Part shown: one piece after another, positions 18,278 to 27,672 of the stretch
Position numbering within the stretch: the stretch's first letter is position 1
How the letters are laid out: each line of letters opens with the position of its first letter
NCBI GenBank assembly: GCA_963834965.1
Contig: CAWIEI010000034.1
Coordinates: 1 to 64,000 of the forward strand
Length of the DNA: 64,000 nucleotides
Reading direction: 5' to 3'
From: Fodinibacter sp963834965
GTDB taxonomy: Bacteria > Actinomycetota > Actinomycetes > Actinomycetales > Dermatophilaceae
Made by a program: the position numbers and the translations under genes
The notes under the pieces: model-generated
Told to the model about the DNA's origin: nothing
Databases searched by the model: none
Seen by the model: the letters and a program-made list of their open reading frames with translations, nothing else

Positions 18278-20886
18278 CTGCGGCCGTCGTCGAACGCCAG
18301 GTCGAGGCTCCGGGCACCTTGGCCCCGCGCCGCCGTGCCTCGTTGAAAGACAGGCTCTTCGCCCCCGGCTGGCCCCTGGCCTGGCTCTTCGTGGGCTACC
18401 CGCTGTGGTGGATCATGGGGATCACCGAGGCGATGACGTTCATCCTCGCTGCCGCTATGGGCATCATCGTCTTGCGCCGGCGGCCGATCTACGTCCCGCG
18501 TGGCTTCGGCTTCTGGCTGCTCTTCCTCGTCTGGTGCGCCGTGGGGGTGTTGCTCCTACAGGTCGACGCACCCGGGGCAGTGCCCGGCTACAGCAGCGGG
18601 CGGTATGCGGTGTGGGCGTTCCGCACCACCTGGTACTTGGCGTCGACGCTGGTCCTGCTCTACGTCGGTACCTCGCGGCGTGACCTCCCCCTGGCCAAGG
18701 TCGCCCGCATCCTGAGCTGGATGTTCGTCACCGTTGTGGTGGGCGGCGTCGCCGGCGTCCTCTGGCCGCAGCTCGACTTCCCCTCGGTCATCGAGCTGGT
18801 GCTGCCGCACTCGATCACCAACATCAACTTCGTCCAGCAGATGGTCCACCCCAACCTCGCCCAGATCCAGCGGGTCCTGGGGTACCAGGAGGCCAGGCCC
18901 AGCGCGCCGTTCAGCTACACCAACACCTGGGGCCTGGCGCTCGCCTGCTTCCTGCCGTTCTTCGTCGTCTCGTGGTTCGGCAAGGACGCCGGGTGGCGGC
19001 GCATCGCCGGCCCGCTCGTCCTCGCAGCGGCACTGGTGCCGGTCATCCAGTCACTCAACCGTGGCCTTTGGGGAGCACTGGTCGGAATGGCGGTCTTCGT
19101 CGCCATCCGGTACGCCCTGATGGGTCGGGTGCGGCTGTTCGTCGCGCTGGTGGTCGGCGTGGTCGCCGTGGGAGTTGTGATCGCGGTGACGCCGTTGAGC
19201 TCGACGGTATCTGCGCGGTGGCAGAACCAGCACAGCAACGAGGGCCGCACCAACCTCAGCACGCTCGCGGTCACGAGCGCAGCGACGGGATCACCGGTCG
19301 TCGGTTTCGGGACCACCCGAGATGTCCAGGGAAACTTCAGCTCCATCGCGGGCGGGGCCACTGAGGAGTGCCCGAAGTGCAGCCCCCCGTCACTGGGCAC
19401 CCAGGGACAGGCGTGGCTGCTCACCTTCACCACGGGATTCGGCGGCCTCCTCTTCTACGTGCTCTTCTTCGCCGTGCAGGTCCTGCGAGGGCTCAGACTC
19501 AGGTCGGACTACGTCACTGTGGGTCTGACCGTGCTCGTGGCGCACGTGATCACGATGGTCGTGTACAACGCCAACGGCCCCGGGCTGCTCGCGATCATGG
19601 TTGGCGTGGCCTTCCTCTGGCGAGAGGCGATGGACGACGTCGGGAGCCGGCTGTCCGGGCCCAGACGCGCCGGCCTGAGCGGGGCCTGGCCCACGCTCGG
19701 CGGCTACGCCACGCTGCTGCGTCGCAACTCAGTGCTGCTGCTGGTCATCGTCATCGCGGGGACCGTCGCGGGCCTGGGGGCGCTGCACAAGGTCGGGATA
19801 CCCGTCGCCTCCACCGTGTCGATCAGCCTCGGCGACGAGCCCACGCTCGTCCCGGGCCTGTCGCCGCTCACCATCGACTCGGACGCCCAGTACGTCGGTG
19901 GCGCGACGGTGCAGGCGGCGATCGCACGGGAGTCCGGGGGGGTGGTCGACCCCAACCGCCTCTCGGTCTCGGCGGTGCCGAACTCGACGGTGCTGCGCAT
20001 CACGTACACGGCTGGTTCGACGAAGGCATCCCAGACGGGTGCCGTTGCCGCAGCCAACGGATTCCTGACCGTTCGTGAGGCACGGTTGGCCGCCGAGCGG
20101 GCACGAGTCGTGTCCTTGCTCGAGCAGCAGGTGGAGGCGGCTCGCCGCGGGATCACCCAGTCGCAGACCATCGTGGAGCAGCTTCGGTTGAGCCCGAGTG
20201 CGGCGAGCAGCAAGGGAATCACGCTGCTCAACGCCAACGTCGACCGGCAGATCACCGAGCTTGGGCGCCTCTCGGTCCGCTACGAGCGCGCGAAGAACCA
20301 GAAGATCGACGCCGGGTCCATCATCGCCGGCCCGGCCTCGAAGCCGGCGTCGGCTGCCACGACGATCGTCGGCGTGAGCAGCGCGCTCCTTGCCCTCCTG
20401 CTCGGCCTGGGCATCGCGCTCGCCCGCGACCGGCGCTCACCGCGACTGCGCAGCCCACGGTCCGTCACCCGGGAAACCGGCCTCCCCGTGGTGGCGGTGG
20501 TCCCGGCCGACCTCCCCGTGACGGACTCGTCCGTCCGGCCCCTGGCCCAAGCCATGGCAGCGCGGGGAGCGCTGGCCTGCGTTGCCGCCGGCGGCAGGGC
20601 ACGGGTGCGAGCTCTCTCGTCGACGGTCGACAGAGCCATCTCCCACGAGGACAACGCTCTGGGCCGGCTGTCCAGGGCTCAGACCGGTCTGCGTCCTGGT
20701 GTGGTCATCGTGGTCGACCGCCGCACCCGTGCGCGCGAGGCGCTCTCCGCCGCCGACCTGGCACGCGGCGGCGGGTCCACCGTGCTGGGCGTCGTCTTCG
20801 TCCGAAGCCCACGACCGGCGGCGCTGCGATCTTCAGTATCCCCACCGGCGAGTCACGGACTCGCTTACCCTGAGCACGAGAGATGA
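18274..20886 (+). CDS. Wzy/O-antigen ligase-like polymerase fused to a Wzz-like co-polymerase domain
   Basis: An 870-residue protein. Residues about 25-450 form a polytopic membrane region with O-antigen ligase/polymerase features, including a large periplasmic loop (RWQNQHSNEGRTNLSTLAV, then SPVVGFGTTRDVQG). From about residue 470 a new unit begins: a TM segment (NSVLLLVIVIAGTVAG), a periplasmic region with a coiled-coil-like stretch (ARVVSLLEQQVEAARRGITQ) and a second TM near 690-715, as in Wzz chain-length regulators. A C-terminal cytoplasmic tail (VVAVVPADLPVTDSS onward) resembles a BY-kinase start but has no P-loop. ATG 18274 has GGGAGG upstream and overlaps the previous stop. A polymerase joined to its length regulator is unusual. 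Specificity cannot be read. Confidence 0.78.
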   Translation: MTAAVVERQVEAPGTLAPRRRASLKDRLFAPGWPLAWLFVGYPLWWIMGITEAMTFILAAAMGIIVLRRRPIYVPRGFGFWLLFLVWCAVGVLLLQVDAPGAVPGYSSGRYAVWAFRTTWYLASTLVLLYVGTSRRDLPLAKVARILSWMFVTVVVGGVAGVLWPQLDFPSVIELVLPHSITNINFVQQMVHPNLAQIQRVLGYQEARPSAPFSYTNTWGLALACFLPFFVVSWFGKDAGWRRIAGPLVLAAALVPVIQSLNRGLWGALVGMAVFVAIRYALMGRVRLFVALVVGVVAVGVVIAVTPLSSTVSARWQNQHSNEGRTNLSTLAVTSAATGSPVVGFGTTRDVQGNFSSIAGGATEECPKCSPPSLGTQGQAWLLTFTTGFGGLLFYVLFFAVQVLRGLRLRSDYVTVGLTVLVAHVITMVVYNANGPGLLAIMVGVAFLWREAMDDVGSRLSGPRRAGLSGAWPTLGGYATLLRRNSVLLLVIVIAGTVAGLGALHKVGIPVASTVSISLGDEPTLVPGLSPLTIDSDAQYVGGATVQAAIARESGGVVDPNRLSVSAVPNSTVLRITYTAGSTKASQTGAVAAANGFLTVREARLAAERARVVSLLEQQVEAARRGITQSQTIVEQLRLSPSAASSKGITLLNANVDRQITELGRLSVRYERAKNQKIDAGSIIAGPASKPASAATTIVGVSSALLALLLGLGIALARDRRSPRLRSPRSVTRETGLPVVAVVPADLPVTDSSVRPLAQAMAARGALACVAAGGRARVRALSSTVDRAISHEDNALGRLSRAQTGLRPGVVIVVDRRTRAREALSAADLARGGGSTVLGVVFVRSPRPAALRSSVSPPASHGLAYPEHER

Positions 20887-22532
20887 GAGTGGTGCAGATG
20901 GAGTCCCTTCCCTATTCCGAGGAGCGTGAGTTCCTCGTCCGAGATGCGCTTCGGCGCTACTGGGCGCTGATCATCGCGCTCGGCCTGTTGTTCGGAGGCG
21001 CGGCTGCGTACGTCGTGTCGAACGCGACGGAGACGTTCACCTCGACGGCTGCGGTGCTCATCCAGCCCACAGCCGGCAACCCCCTCTCGCCCGACTCCGC
21101 CACCAGTGCCCAGCGGGTGACCGTGGCGATGGTCACCGAGTCGGCCCTCGTAAACTCCCCGGTGGTTGCGACCGGGGTCGCCAAGAAGCTGGGCATGTCG
21201 ACAGCCGACGCCGTCGCCGCGGTCGATGCCTCAGTGCCCCCGAACACCCAGCTGGTCGACGTCTCCTTCACCGCCTCGACGGCTGCCAAGGCGCAGCTCG
21301 GAGCGCAGGCCTTTGCCGATGCCTTCCTCGAGTACCGCAAGGCGAACAGCGAGGCCGTCGTCGCCGCACAGGTGAAGTCGCTCGCCGACCAGGAGAAGCA
21401 GGTTGCCAAGAGCCTCTCCGCCGCAGGAGCGGCTGCTGCCCTTACCAACGCCAAGCCCGATGCGAACGCGGAGGTCCAGCTCTATGCCTCACGCCTCGCG
21501 ACGATCCAGAACAACACCGCGACCGCGAAGGCCACCGACACCAACCCGGGGGCTGTGGTGCGGCCGGCGGACGCGCCCGACGCGACCGCCAACCTGGTCG
21601 ACCAGCTCCTCGTCCCCGTCGCCGTCCTGCTCGGGCTCCTGCTCGGATTCGCGATCGCCTTGTGGCTCGTCCGGCGCGATGACCGGATCAGGGGCGGCAG
21701 CGAGCACGTCCTCTTCGGCGCGCCACTGCTGGCGGCCGTGCCTGCAGGTGCACCGCAGGCACGCTCGGTGGTCGACTCGGACGACGGCGTCGTGAGCGAG
21801 AGCTACCGCGTCGCCCGGGCCGGTGTGCTCGCCGCTCGTGGTGGCCGGGGGAAGGTCTTTGCCGTCACCGGGGTGAGCGAGAAGATCCGGGTGGGTGATG
21901 TGGCGAGCAACCTGGCGACTGCCCTCGGCCGGTCGGGCTACGAGGTCGCCCTCGTCGATGCCACCGCAGGCTGGGAGGACCTCGGTGACCTCCTGTCCGC
22001 ATCGTCGACAGTGGGCTTCACCGAACTGCTCGAGGCGCCCGGCGACCACGAGGACCGGAACACGTGGATGCAGACGGTGGGTAGCGTCGACCTCGTCCTG
22101 CGGGGTGACGGTGCCGCAGACTCGCGCGACCGGTTCCACAGCAGCGAGATGCGGCAGGTGGTGAAGCTGGTCAGTGATGCCCATCAGTACACCGTGCTCG
22201 CGTCAGGGCCGGTCACCACGGCCGAGGGCAGCGGGGTCGCGCTCGCCGCGGACAGTGTCATTCTGGTCGTCGAGGACCGGCGGACCACTCACGCCCAGGC
22301 GGCCGAGGCCGTCAGGCGCTGCGCCGAGCTCGGAACCCCCATCCTCGGGTATCTCTCGGTTCCCCCCGCGGCGCGATCGTGGCGGGCCAAACTGCGGCCC
22401 CAGCGGGGCCGCACTGCGGCCCCACCCGCCGCGCCTATCGAGCTTGGCGCGGTGCCTGACTCGGAGACGACCGCGTCATCCGCTCCCGCCGGAACCGTCG
22501 CGTCCACGCGCAGCTCACGCCACGGACCCTGA
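20883..22532 (+). CDS. Wzz-like chain-length regulator with degenerate BY-kinase domain
   Basis: A 549-residue protein with TM segments near 30-50 and 235-260, enclosing an extracytoplasmic Wzz domain (FTSTAAVLIQPT, then VPPNTQLVDVSFTAS). A cytoplasmic kinase-like domain follows from about 300: EKIRVGDVASNLATALGRSG stands where a BY-kinase Walker A (GKST) should be, and VALVDATAG replaces the Walker A' VDxD. The ATP-binding Lys and Ser/Thr are missing, so it is probably a non-catalytic regulator. The C-terminus has no Tyr cluster. The start overlaps the upstream stop (ATGA). Confidence 0.8.
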   Translation: MRVVQMESLPYSEEREFLVRDALRRYWALIIALGLLFGGAAAYVVSNATETFTSTAAVLIQPTAGNPLSPDSATSAQRVTVAMVTESALVNSPVVATGVAKKLGMSTADAVAAVDASVPPNTQLVDVSFTASTAAKAQLGAQAFADAFLEYRKANSEAVVAAQVKSLADQEKQVAKSLSAAGAAAALTNAKPDANAEVQLYASRLATIQNNTATAKATDTNPGAVVRPADAPDATANLVDQLLVPVAVLLGLLLGFAIALWLVRRDDRIRGGSEHVLFGAPLLAAVPAGAPQARSVVDSDDGVVSESYRVARAGVLAARGGRGKVFAVTGVSEKIRVGDVASNLATALGRSGYEVALVDATAGWEDLGDLLSASSTVGFTELLEAPGDHEDRNTWMQTVGSVDLVLRGDGAADSRDRFHSSEMRQVVKLVSDAHQYTVLASGPVTTAEGSGVALAADSVILVVEDRRTTHAQAAEAVRRCAELGTPILGYLSVPPAARSWRAKLRPQRGRTAAPPAAPIELGAVPDSETTASSAPAGTVASTRSSRHGP

Positions 22533-22551
22533 GGACCGAAGGAGTCGCGCT

Positions 22552-22580
22552 GCTGGCCTCACCCCCAAGGTGAGGCCAGC
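22552..22580 (+). terminator. Hairpin after the Wzz-like gene
   Basis: GCTGGCCTCACC (22552-22563) and GGTGAGGCCAGC (22569-22580) form a perfect 12-bp stem with a 5-nt CCCAA loop, 20 nt after the stop and 25 nt before the next start. It may attenuate or end the first transcript of the locus. There is no T-tract. Confidence 0.55.
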
Positions 22581-22605
22581 CGCGCGAACCGGACAGGACT
22601 GCACC

Positions 22606-23855
22606 ATGCGCACTTCCGAGCCAGCTGGACCGGTGGGCTCCGGGGGGGACCGTACCTCTATCAGGTGGCCGGCCTCCTGTGGCCCGGGTCCACGCTGTCC
22701 GTGCGGTGGGCGGACGTGTGGCGGGCCCGGCCCGGCGCGCACTTCCTGGCGCTCCCGAGTCGTTCCCGCCCGGCCATGCTCGTTCCTGCCTCGCCGGGCG
22801 CCGCGACGGCGACCGCACTGGCGGGGGCGAAGACCGGTGGGACGAGGCGTCAAAGACTTCTGTTGCGGGCCGCGGCCCTCGCCGCCCGAACGGGTGCGTT
22901 GCGTGTCCTGCCGAGCCACGTGGTGGTCCTTCCCGGTGAGGGGACCGACCCTTCCGCCGACATCGTCTCGTGGCTCACTGCGGCCCTCGGCCATGAGGTG
23001 CGCATCTCCTTGACAGGAAGCCCGGCACGGTCGAACCGGAAGCCCATCCTGCACGTGCTCGGCTCCTCGGGTCAGGCGCTGGGGTACGCGAAGATCGGCA
23101 CCAATGAGTTGACCCGGCGGCTGGTGGCGCGAGAGGGTCGGGCACTGGAGCAGCTCGCCTGTGGAGTCCCGGAGGGGTTGCGCGTTCCTCGAGTCCTGGC
23201 GCGCGGGGTCTGGGGGCCGCACGAGGTGTTGGTGCAGGAAGCGCTTGTTCCACGGGGACCTCAGTCCTGGACGGCGGACGAGCTCTCCCGACGGATGGTC
23301 GCCTTCGCATGCTCAGGCCGAGTCGACGAGGCGGCGGTCGTGGATGGGCGTTACGTGAGCTCGCTGCGGGGCCGACTCGAAGAGCTTCCGCCCACCCCGG
23401 CCAAGGCCCGTCTCATCGCGGCTGCCTCCAGCCTCGTCGCACGACACGGTGCTGTCCGGCTGCGATACGGCCGCTGGCACGGGGACTGGACTCCGTGGAA
23501 CATGGCCCGTCAGGGCCATGACCTCCTGCTCTGGGACCTCGAGCGGATGGAGGACGGGGTGCCGATCGGTTTCGACGAGCTCCACCACCACGTGCAGCGC
23601 GCGGTAATTCGAGAGCACCACGCGCCTGGGGAGGCAGCCACCCGTCTTCTGCGCAACGCCGAGGTTGTTCTGCGCGCCTGGCAGCTCGACCACCGTGCCG
23701 CGCGGGTCACCGCGCTGCTCTACCTCCTCGAGATCGGCGCCCGGTACTCGGCTGACCGACAGGAGGAGGCCGGTGGCGCGCTGTCTGGCCTGGCCGACTG
23801 GCTGCTCCCCGCACTCGAGTCCGCCGGGACCTGGCGTGACGAGGTCCCGTCGTGA
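22606..23855 (+). CDS. Kinase-like (aminoglycoside phosphotransferase-fold) protein, frameshift at a seven-G run
   Basis: About 415 residues if read from ATG 22606 with one G added to the G7 run at about 22641-22647, which joins MRTSEPAGPVGSGG to GPYLYQVAGLLWPGSTLS. Uncorrected, only a GTG at 22665 (396 residues) is available, with no ribosome-binding site. The C-terminal half has HGDWTPWNM (Brenner/catalytic-loop type) and LLWDLERMEDGVPIGFDELH (metal-binding Asp), as in APH/choline-kinase-fold proteins. LGYAKIGTNELTRRLVARE is the likely N-lobe Lys region. A role in modifying the glycan or a precursor is possible but not shown. The last 4 bp overlap the flippase start. Confidence 0.65.
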
Positions 23856-25426
23856 CCCGAGCGTCGAAGGCCCATCCGAACGAGACGCTCTCCGCTGAGT
23901 CCCGCGCCTCGATGGGCAGGCTCGGGCGGGGGAGCACCGCCAACTTTCTCGGCGCGATCATCTCAGCGGTTGCGACGTTCATCGTCACCCTCCTCATCAC
24001 CCGCGGCATGGCCAGGGCGGATGCCGGTGTGTTCTTCTCTTCCACCTCTCTGTTCCTCCTGGCCGTCTCCATCGGTCAGCTCGGCACTCCGACGGGTCTG
24101 GTCTACTTCCTCAGCAGGGCCAGAACTCAGAGTCACCCGGAGCTGCTCCGGCCATACCTCCGGGCGGCATCGCGCCCCGTCTACGTCGCCGCGTTCCTCA
24201 GCGGCGCGGTGCTAGTCCTCCTGGCACCCCAGATCGCGGAGGTCACCAACCCCGGCCACGTGGACACGGCCACCACCTACCTGCGAGTGTTCGGGCTGTT
24301 CATCCCGTTCGCCAGCGTCAAGACCCTGAGCCTGTCCGCAACGCGCGGAATGGGCACGATGCGGCCCACGGTGCTGATCGAGCAGATTGCCCGGCCGATC
24401 GTGCAGGTCGTCCTGGTGGGGATCGTCATCGCCCTGCAGGCCCTCGAGCTGCTGCCCTATGCGTGGGCGCTGTCCTTCGTCCTCGGCGCGGCAGCAGCCA
24501 GACGGTTCCTCATGGGCATGTTCGACCGGGCCGGCGCCGGAGCGGAGCGGCCTCGTCCAGTGACGAGCGAGTTCTGGCGCTTCACTGGCCCCCGCGCCAT
24601 CGCCAACGTCGCCCAGACCGCGATGCAACGATTCGACATCGTCCTGGTCGGGGCGATCGTGGGGGCCGGACCGGCCGCCGTGTACACGGCATCCACCCGT
24701 TTCCTGGTGCTCGGGCAGCTCGGGAACCGGGCCATCTCGACGTCGGCGCAGCCCCGCATCGCGGAGGCCATCGCCCGTGGCGTGCGGCGAGACGTGAACG
24801 ACATCTATCGCACGTCCACCGCGTGGCTCATGCTCGCCACCTGGCCCATCTACCTGATGTTCGCGTTCTTCGGCGCCCAGCTGATGAAGGTCTTCGGGCC
24901 GGGCTACTCCGGCGGTGGCCCACTTCTGGCGGTGCTCGCGGTCGCGATGCTCGTGGCCACCGGCGCCGGCATGGTCGACATCGTTCTCAACATGGCGGGA
25001 CGCACCTCGTGGAACCTCTTGAACGTGCTCGTGGCGTTCTCGGTCAACCTCACGCTCGACCTCATCCTCATCCCGCGAATCGGCATCCTGGGCGCTGCCC
25101 TCGGCTGGGCGACAGCCATCGTCAGCCAGAACGTCCTGGCCCTGGTCCTGCTGGGATTCAAGGAGGGGCTGCACCCCTTCGGGCGGGCCACGGCAACCGT
25201 TGCCCTCGCCGCGCTGATGTGCTTCGCGCTGGTCCCGTGCGTGAGCCTTCTCCTGCTGGGCGACGGCTGGGCAGCTGTGCTCGTGGCCGGGGTCGTGGGG
25301 TCGGCCATGTATGCCGCCATCCTGTGGCGCTTCCGCCGGCTGCTCCACCTCAAGGCACTGGTCAAGGTGCGCCGAGGCCGTGGTGGTAGCGGCGCCGCCG
25401 CCGCTGCTGCGGACGAGGGGCCGTGA
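23852..25426 (+). CDS. Wzx-type polysaccharide flippase (MOP superfamily)
   Basis: A 524-residue membrane protein with about 12-14 hydrophobic segments and the oligosaccharide flippase pattern: GRGSTANFLGAIISAVATF near residues 25-43 and TAMQRFDIVLVGAIVGAGPA in the middle. It would flip the undecaprenyl-linked repeat unit to the outer face for polymerisation by the Wzy-like protein. GTG at 23852 overlaps the upstream stop (GTGA). A short Ala/Gly tail follows the last TM. Confidence 0.85.
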   Translation: MTRASKAHPNETLSAESRASMGRLGRGSTANFLGAIISAVATFIVTLLITRGMARADAGVFFSSTSLFLLAVSIGQLGTPTGLVYFLSRARTQSHPELLRPYLRAASRPVYVAAFLSGAVLVLLAPQIAEVTNPGHVDTATTYLRVFGLFIPFASVKTLSLSATRGMGTMRPTVLIEQIARPIVQVVLVGIVIALQALELLPYAWALSFVLGAAAARRFLMGMFDRAGAGAERPRPVTSEFWRFTGPRAIANVAQTAMQRFDIVLVGAIVGAGPAAVYTASTRFLVLGQLGNRAISTSAQPRIAEAIARGVRRDVNDIYRTSTAWLMLATWPIYLMFAFFGAQLMKVFGPGYSGGGPLLAVLAVAMLVATGAGMVDIVLNMAGRTSWNLLNVLVAFSVNLTLDLILIPRIGILGAALGWATAIVSQNVLALVLLGFKEGLHPFGRATATVALAALMCFALVPCVSLLLLGDGWAAVLVAGVVGSAMYAAILWRFRRLLHLKALVKVRRGRGGSGAAAAAADEGP

Positions 25427-25427
25427 G

Positions 25428-26351
25428 ATGAGAGTCGCGTACCACATCCAGAGCCACAAGGACCCGGCGCACCTGCTCCGCATGATCGACCGGATCCGCC
25501 GCAGCGGGGGGGAGTCGATCATCCTGGCGAGCCACCAGGTGGGTGGTGAGCCGCTGACCCAGGCCGACCTGGAACCCGGAGGCGAAGGCGTCCTGCTGCC
25601 GAGCGCCGGCGGCTACGGCGACTTCTCCCACCTCGACCGCTACCTCGAGAGCGTCCGGTGGCTGATCGAGCGAGACGACCCCTTCGACTGGTTCGTCAAC
25701 CTCTCGGGCCAGGACTACCCCTTGCGCCCGATGGCGACGATGGAGCAGGAGCTGGCCGCGTCCGACGCCGACGCGTGGCTCGGCTTCTTCGACGTCTTCG
25801 GGCCGGACTCGAAGTGGCCGCACAGCCGAGGTCGTACTCGCTACGAGTTCCGGCACAGGCGCACCAGCCGGATGACTCCCACGTGGCAGCGCAGGCTTCG
25901 GCCGCTGGCCGCTGTCAACCTCGTGCAGCCGCTGGTGCGGTTCAGCCCCTCCTTCGGTGCAGTGGGAGTGCGTCGCCGGTCGCTGTTCTCGGACACGTTC
26001 CGTTGCTACGGCGGTTCGTTCTTCGGTGCCATCTCGCGGGAGTGCGCCCACTACCTGTCCGAGCAGGACCGGGCCCGTCCGCAGGTGGCCGAGTACTTCC
26101 GGAGGACGCTGGCTCCGGACGAGGTCTTCGTGCAGACCATGTTGGGAAACGCCGGCCGGTTCATCATCCGTCCTGAGGCTCGGCGGTACTTCGATTTCAG
26201 CCTCAACGACGGCAACCACCCCAAGGTCCTCGGCACGGAGGACCTACCGGCAATGCTCTCGAGCTCGGCGTGGTTCGCCCGGAAGTTCGACCCCATAATC
26301 GATGCGGCCGTGCTCGATGAGCTCGACCGCATCAACGGGTGGAAGGACTGA
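25428..26351 (+). CDS. GT14-like (core-2/I-branching enzyme type) glycosyltransferase
   Basis: A 307-residue protein: MRVAYHIQSHKDPAHLLRMI at the start, FDWFVNLSGQDYPLRPM (the Ser-Gly-x-Asp-Tyr-Pro motif of branching enzymes) and CYGGSFFGAISRECAHYL, then APDEVFVQTMLGN. These match the GT14/branch domain of beta-1,6-N-acetylglucosaminyl- and xylosyltransferase-like proteins. It probably adds a sugar to the repeat unit in the cytoplasm. ATG 25428 is 1 nt after the flippase stop and has GAGGGG upstream. It is the last gene of the first plus-strand run. Confidence 0.8.
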   Translation: MRVAYHIQSHKDPAHLLRMIDRIRRSGGESIILASHQVGGEPLTQADLEPGGEGVLLPSAGGYGDFSHLDRYLESVRWLIERDDPFDWFVNLSGQDYPLRPMATMEQELAASDADAWLGFFDVFGPDSKWPHSRGRTRYEFRHRRTSRMTPTWQRRLRPLAAVNLVQPLVRFSPSFGAVGVRRRSLFSDTFRCYGGSFFGAISRECAHYLSEQDRARPQVAEYFRRTLAPDEVFVQTMLGNAGRFIIRPEARRYFDFSLNDGNHPKVLGTEDLPAMLSSSAWFARKFDPIIDAAVLDELDRINGWKD

Positions 26352-26363
26352 GGTGCAGGTGGG

Positions 26364-27500
26364 TCAGGGCACCTGCTGCGCGAACATGGCCGACCTGGCC
26401 CACGCCCCTGCCGTGGTCGCCGCGAGGCTTCCGGGCACGAGGCGGGCCTTCCTCGTCGTGCCGGAGTCCCAGTAGTTGATCGCCTTGATGGCGGGGTAGC
26501 TCGGCGCCTGCTGCAGTGCCGTCTTGAAGAAGTCGGCCTTGCGGCTGTCCCCGGTCTCGTAGACCCCGAGCTCGCAGATGATGAGCGGCTTGGCGGGGTG
26601 GTTCTTTACGGCCCAGTTGTAGAAGCCGGGCCAGGACGTGGTCGCCGAGAATCGCCGGTTGATGGTTTCGCTGTAGTCGTTACACGGCTCACCGGGGTTC
26701 GGCTTCACGCAGGAGTAGCTGTCCCAACCCAGCCAGTCGACGACGTCGTCGCCGGGATACATCTGCGGCCACCACGTCTCCGTGTGGAACTTCTGCGTGC
26801 CCTGGAAGTTCACGACGAACGAGACGTTGGTGACGCCCGCACCCTTCAGCCGCTGGACCACGTGGCGGAACATGTTGCGGAAGTCCGTGGCGGTCATTCC
26901 CGACCCCCCCGTCGCGCGGACGTCGTTCTCGGGCTCGTGGTGGATCGACATCATGAACTTCTCGCTGTAGTTCGCCTTGATGTAACGCGCCAGGTTGTCG
27001 AGGTAGGAGTCCTCCTTGCCTGCGGCGATCTGAGCCCAGTTGTACGTCCCGGTGGGCTTCAGGCTGAGCAGGAGGATGCGCTTGCCCTTGGGGTCGCGCG
27101 CGATGGCGATCTCCTCGCGGGTGGGAAACATCTGCCCGGCGCTGTGGTAGCCGTGGTAGATGTCAGTACGCGCTCCGGTCTTCGCCTCGAACGCGGCGAG
27201 CCCTTGAGCGCGGGTGCCGCTGCCGCTCACCGAGGCGCCCCACCAGGCCCCGCACGAGGGCACGAGGTTGGCCGACACTGTGCAGGTCGCCGCTGTCGTG
27301 GCTGTCGCCTCCTGGGGACCGAGCGGGGCGGCGGGTGCGGAGCCAGAGGTCAGCGGGACGAGCAGGGCCGCGAACGCGAGCGTCGCGGCCACTCTCAGGA
27401 GCCGTGTCGCTGGATGAGACGTCAAGCGACGGTACGGAGCCGGCTGCTGGCTGCTGGCTGCCTGTTTCTGTGCACGACGAAATGAACGGCTGGGTGACAT
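26364..27500 (-). CDS. Secreted GH26-like glycoside hydrolase
   Basis: 378 residues from ATG 27500 (MSPSRSFRRAQK); longer in-frame starts exist. A twin-Arg-free signal peptide (VAATLAFAALLVPLTSGSAPA) is followed by a Ser/Thr/Ala linker and a (beta/alpha)8-type domain. FMMSIHHEPENDV has a Glu where clan GH-A places the acid/base, and PLIICELGVYETGD holds a candidate nucleophile Glu. VVDWLGWDSYSC fits GH26-like proteins. It may cut or trim the exported polysaccharide. It converges on the GT14 gene and diverges from a sulfotransferase. Confidence 0.75.
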   Translation of the reverse strand: MSPSRSFRRAQKQAASSQQPAPYRRLTSHPATRLLRVAATLAFAALLVPLTSGSAPAAPLGPQEATATTAATCTVSANLVPSCGAWWGASVSGSGTRAQGLAAFEAKTGARTDIYHGYHSAGQMFPTREEIAIARDPKGKRILLLSLKPTGTYNWAQIAAGKEDSYLDNLARYIKANYSEKFMMSIHHEPENDVRATGGSGMTATDFRNMFRHVVQRLKGAGVTNVSFVVNFQGTQKFHTETWWPQMYPGDDVVDWLGWDSYSCVKPNPGEPCNDYSETINRRFSATTSWPGFYNWAVKNHPAKPLIICELGVYETGDSRKADFFKTALQQAPSYPAIKAINYWDSGTTRKARLVPGSLAATTAGAWARSAMFAQQVP

Positions 27501-27672
27501 GGCGTCTGCCTTCGGGTCGGGGCTCTCACACGCCGACAGGGGGGAGGCGCGGAGGCTCAGGCTCTGAGCGGCCGCTAGGCTATCGCAGGATTGCTCGTAA
27601 CCCGTCATCGGAGGTCAGGCGGCGTGATGAAATGGCACGAAGGGCGGCACTCGCCGTGCTGATTTGTCGGAC

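Noticed and set aside
22552..22606. Possible small leader peptide or riboswitch before the kinase-like gene
   Set aside because: Only a simple 12-bp hairpin is visible; nothing matches a known riboswitch core.
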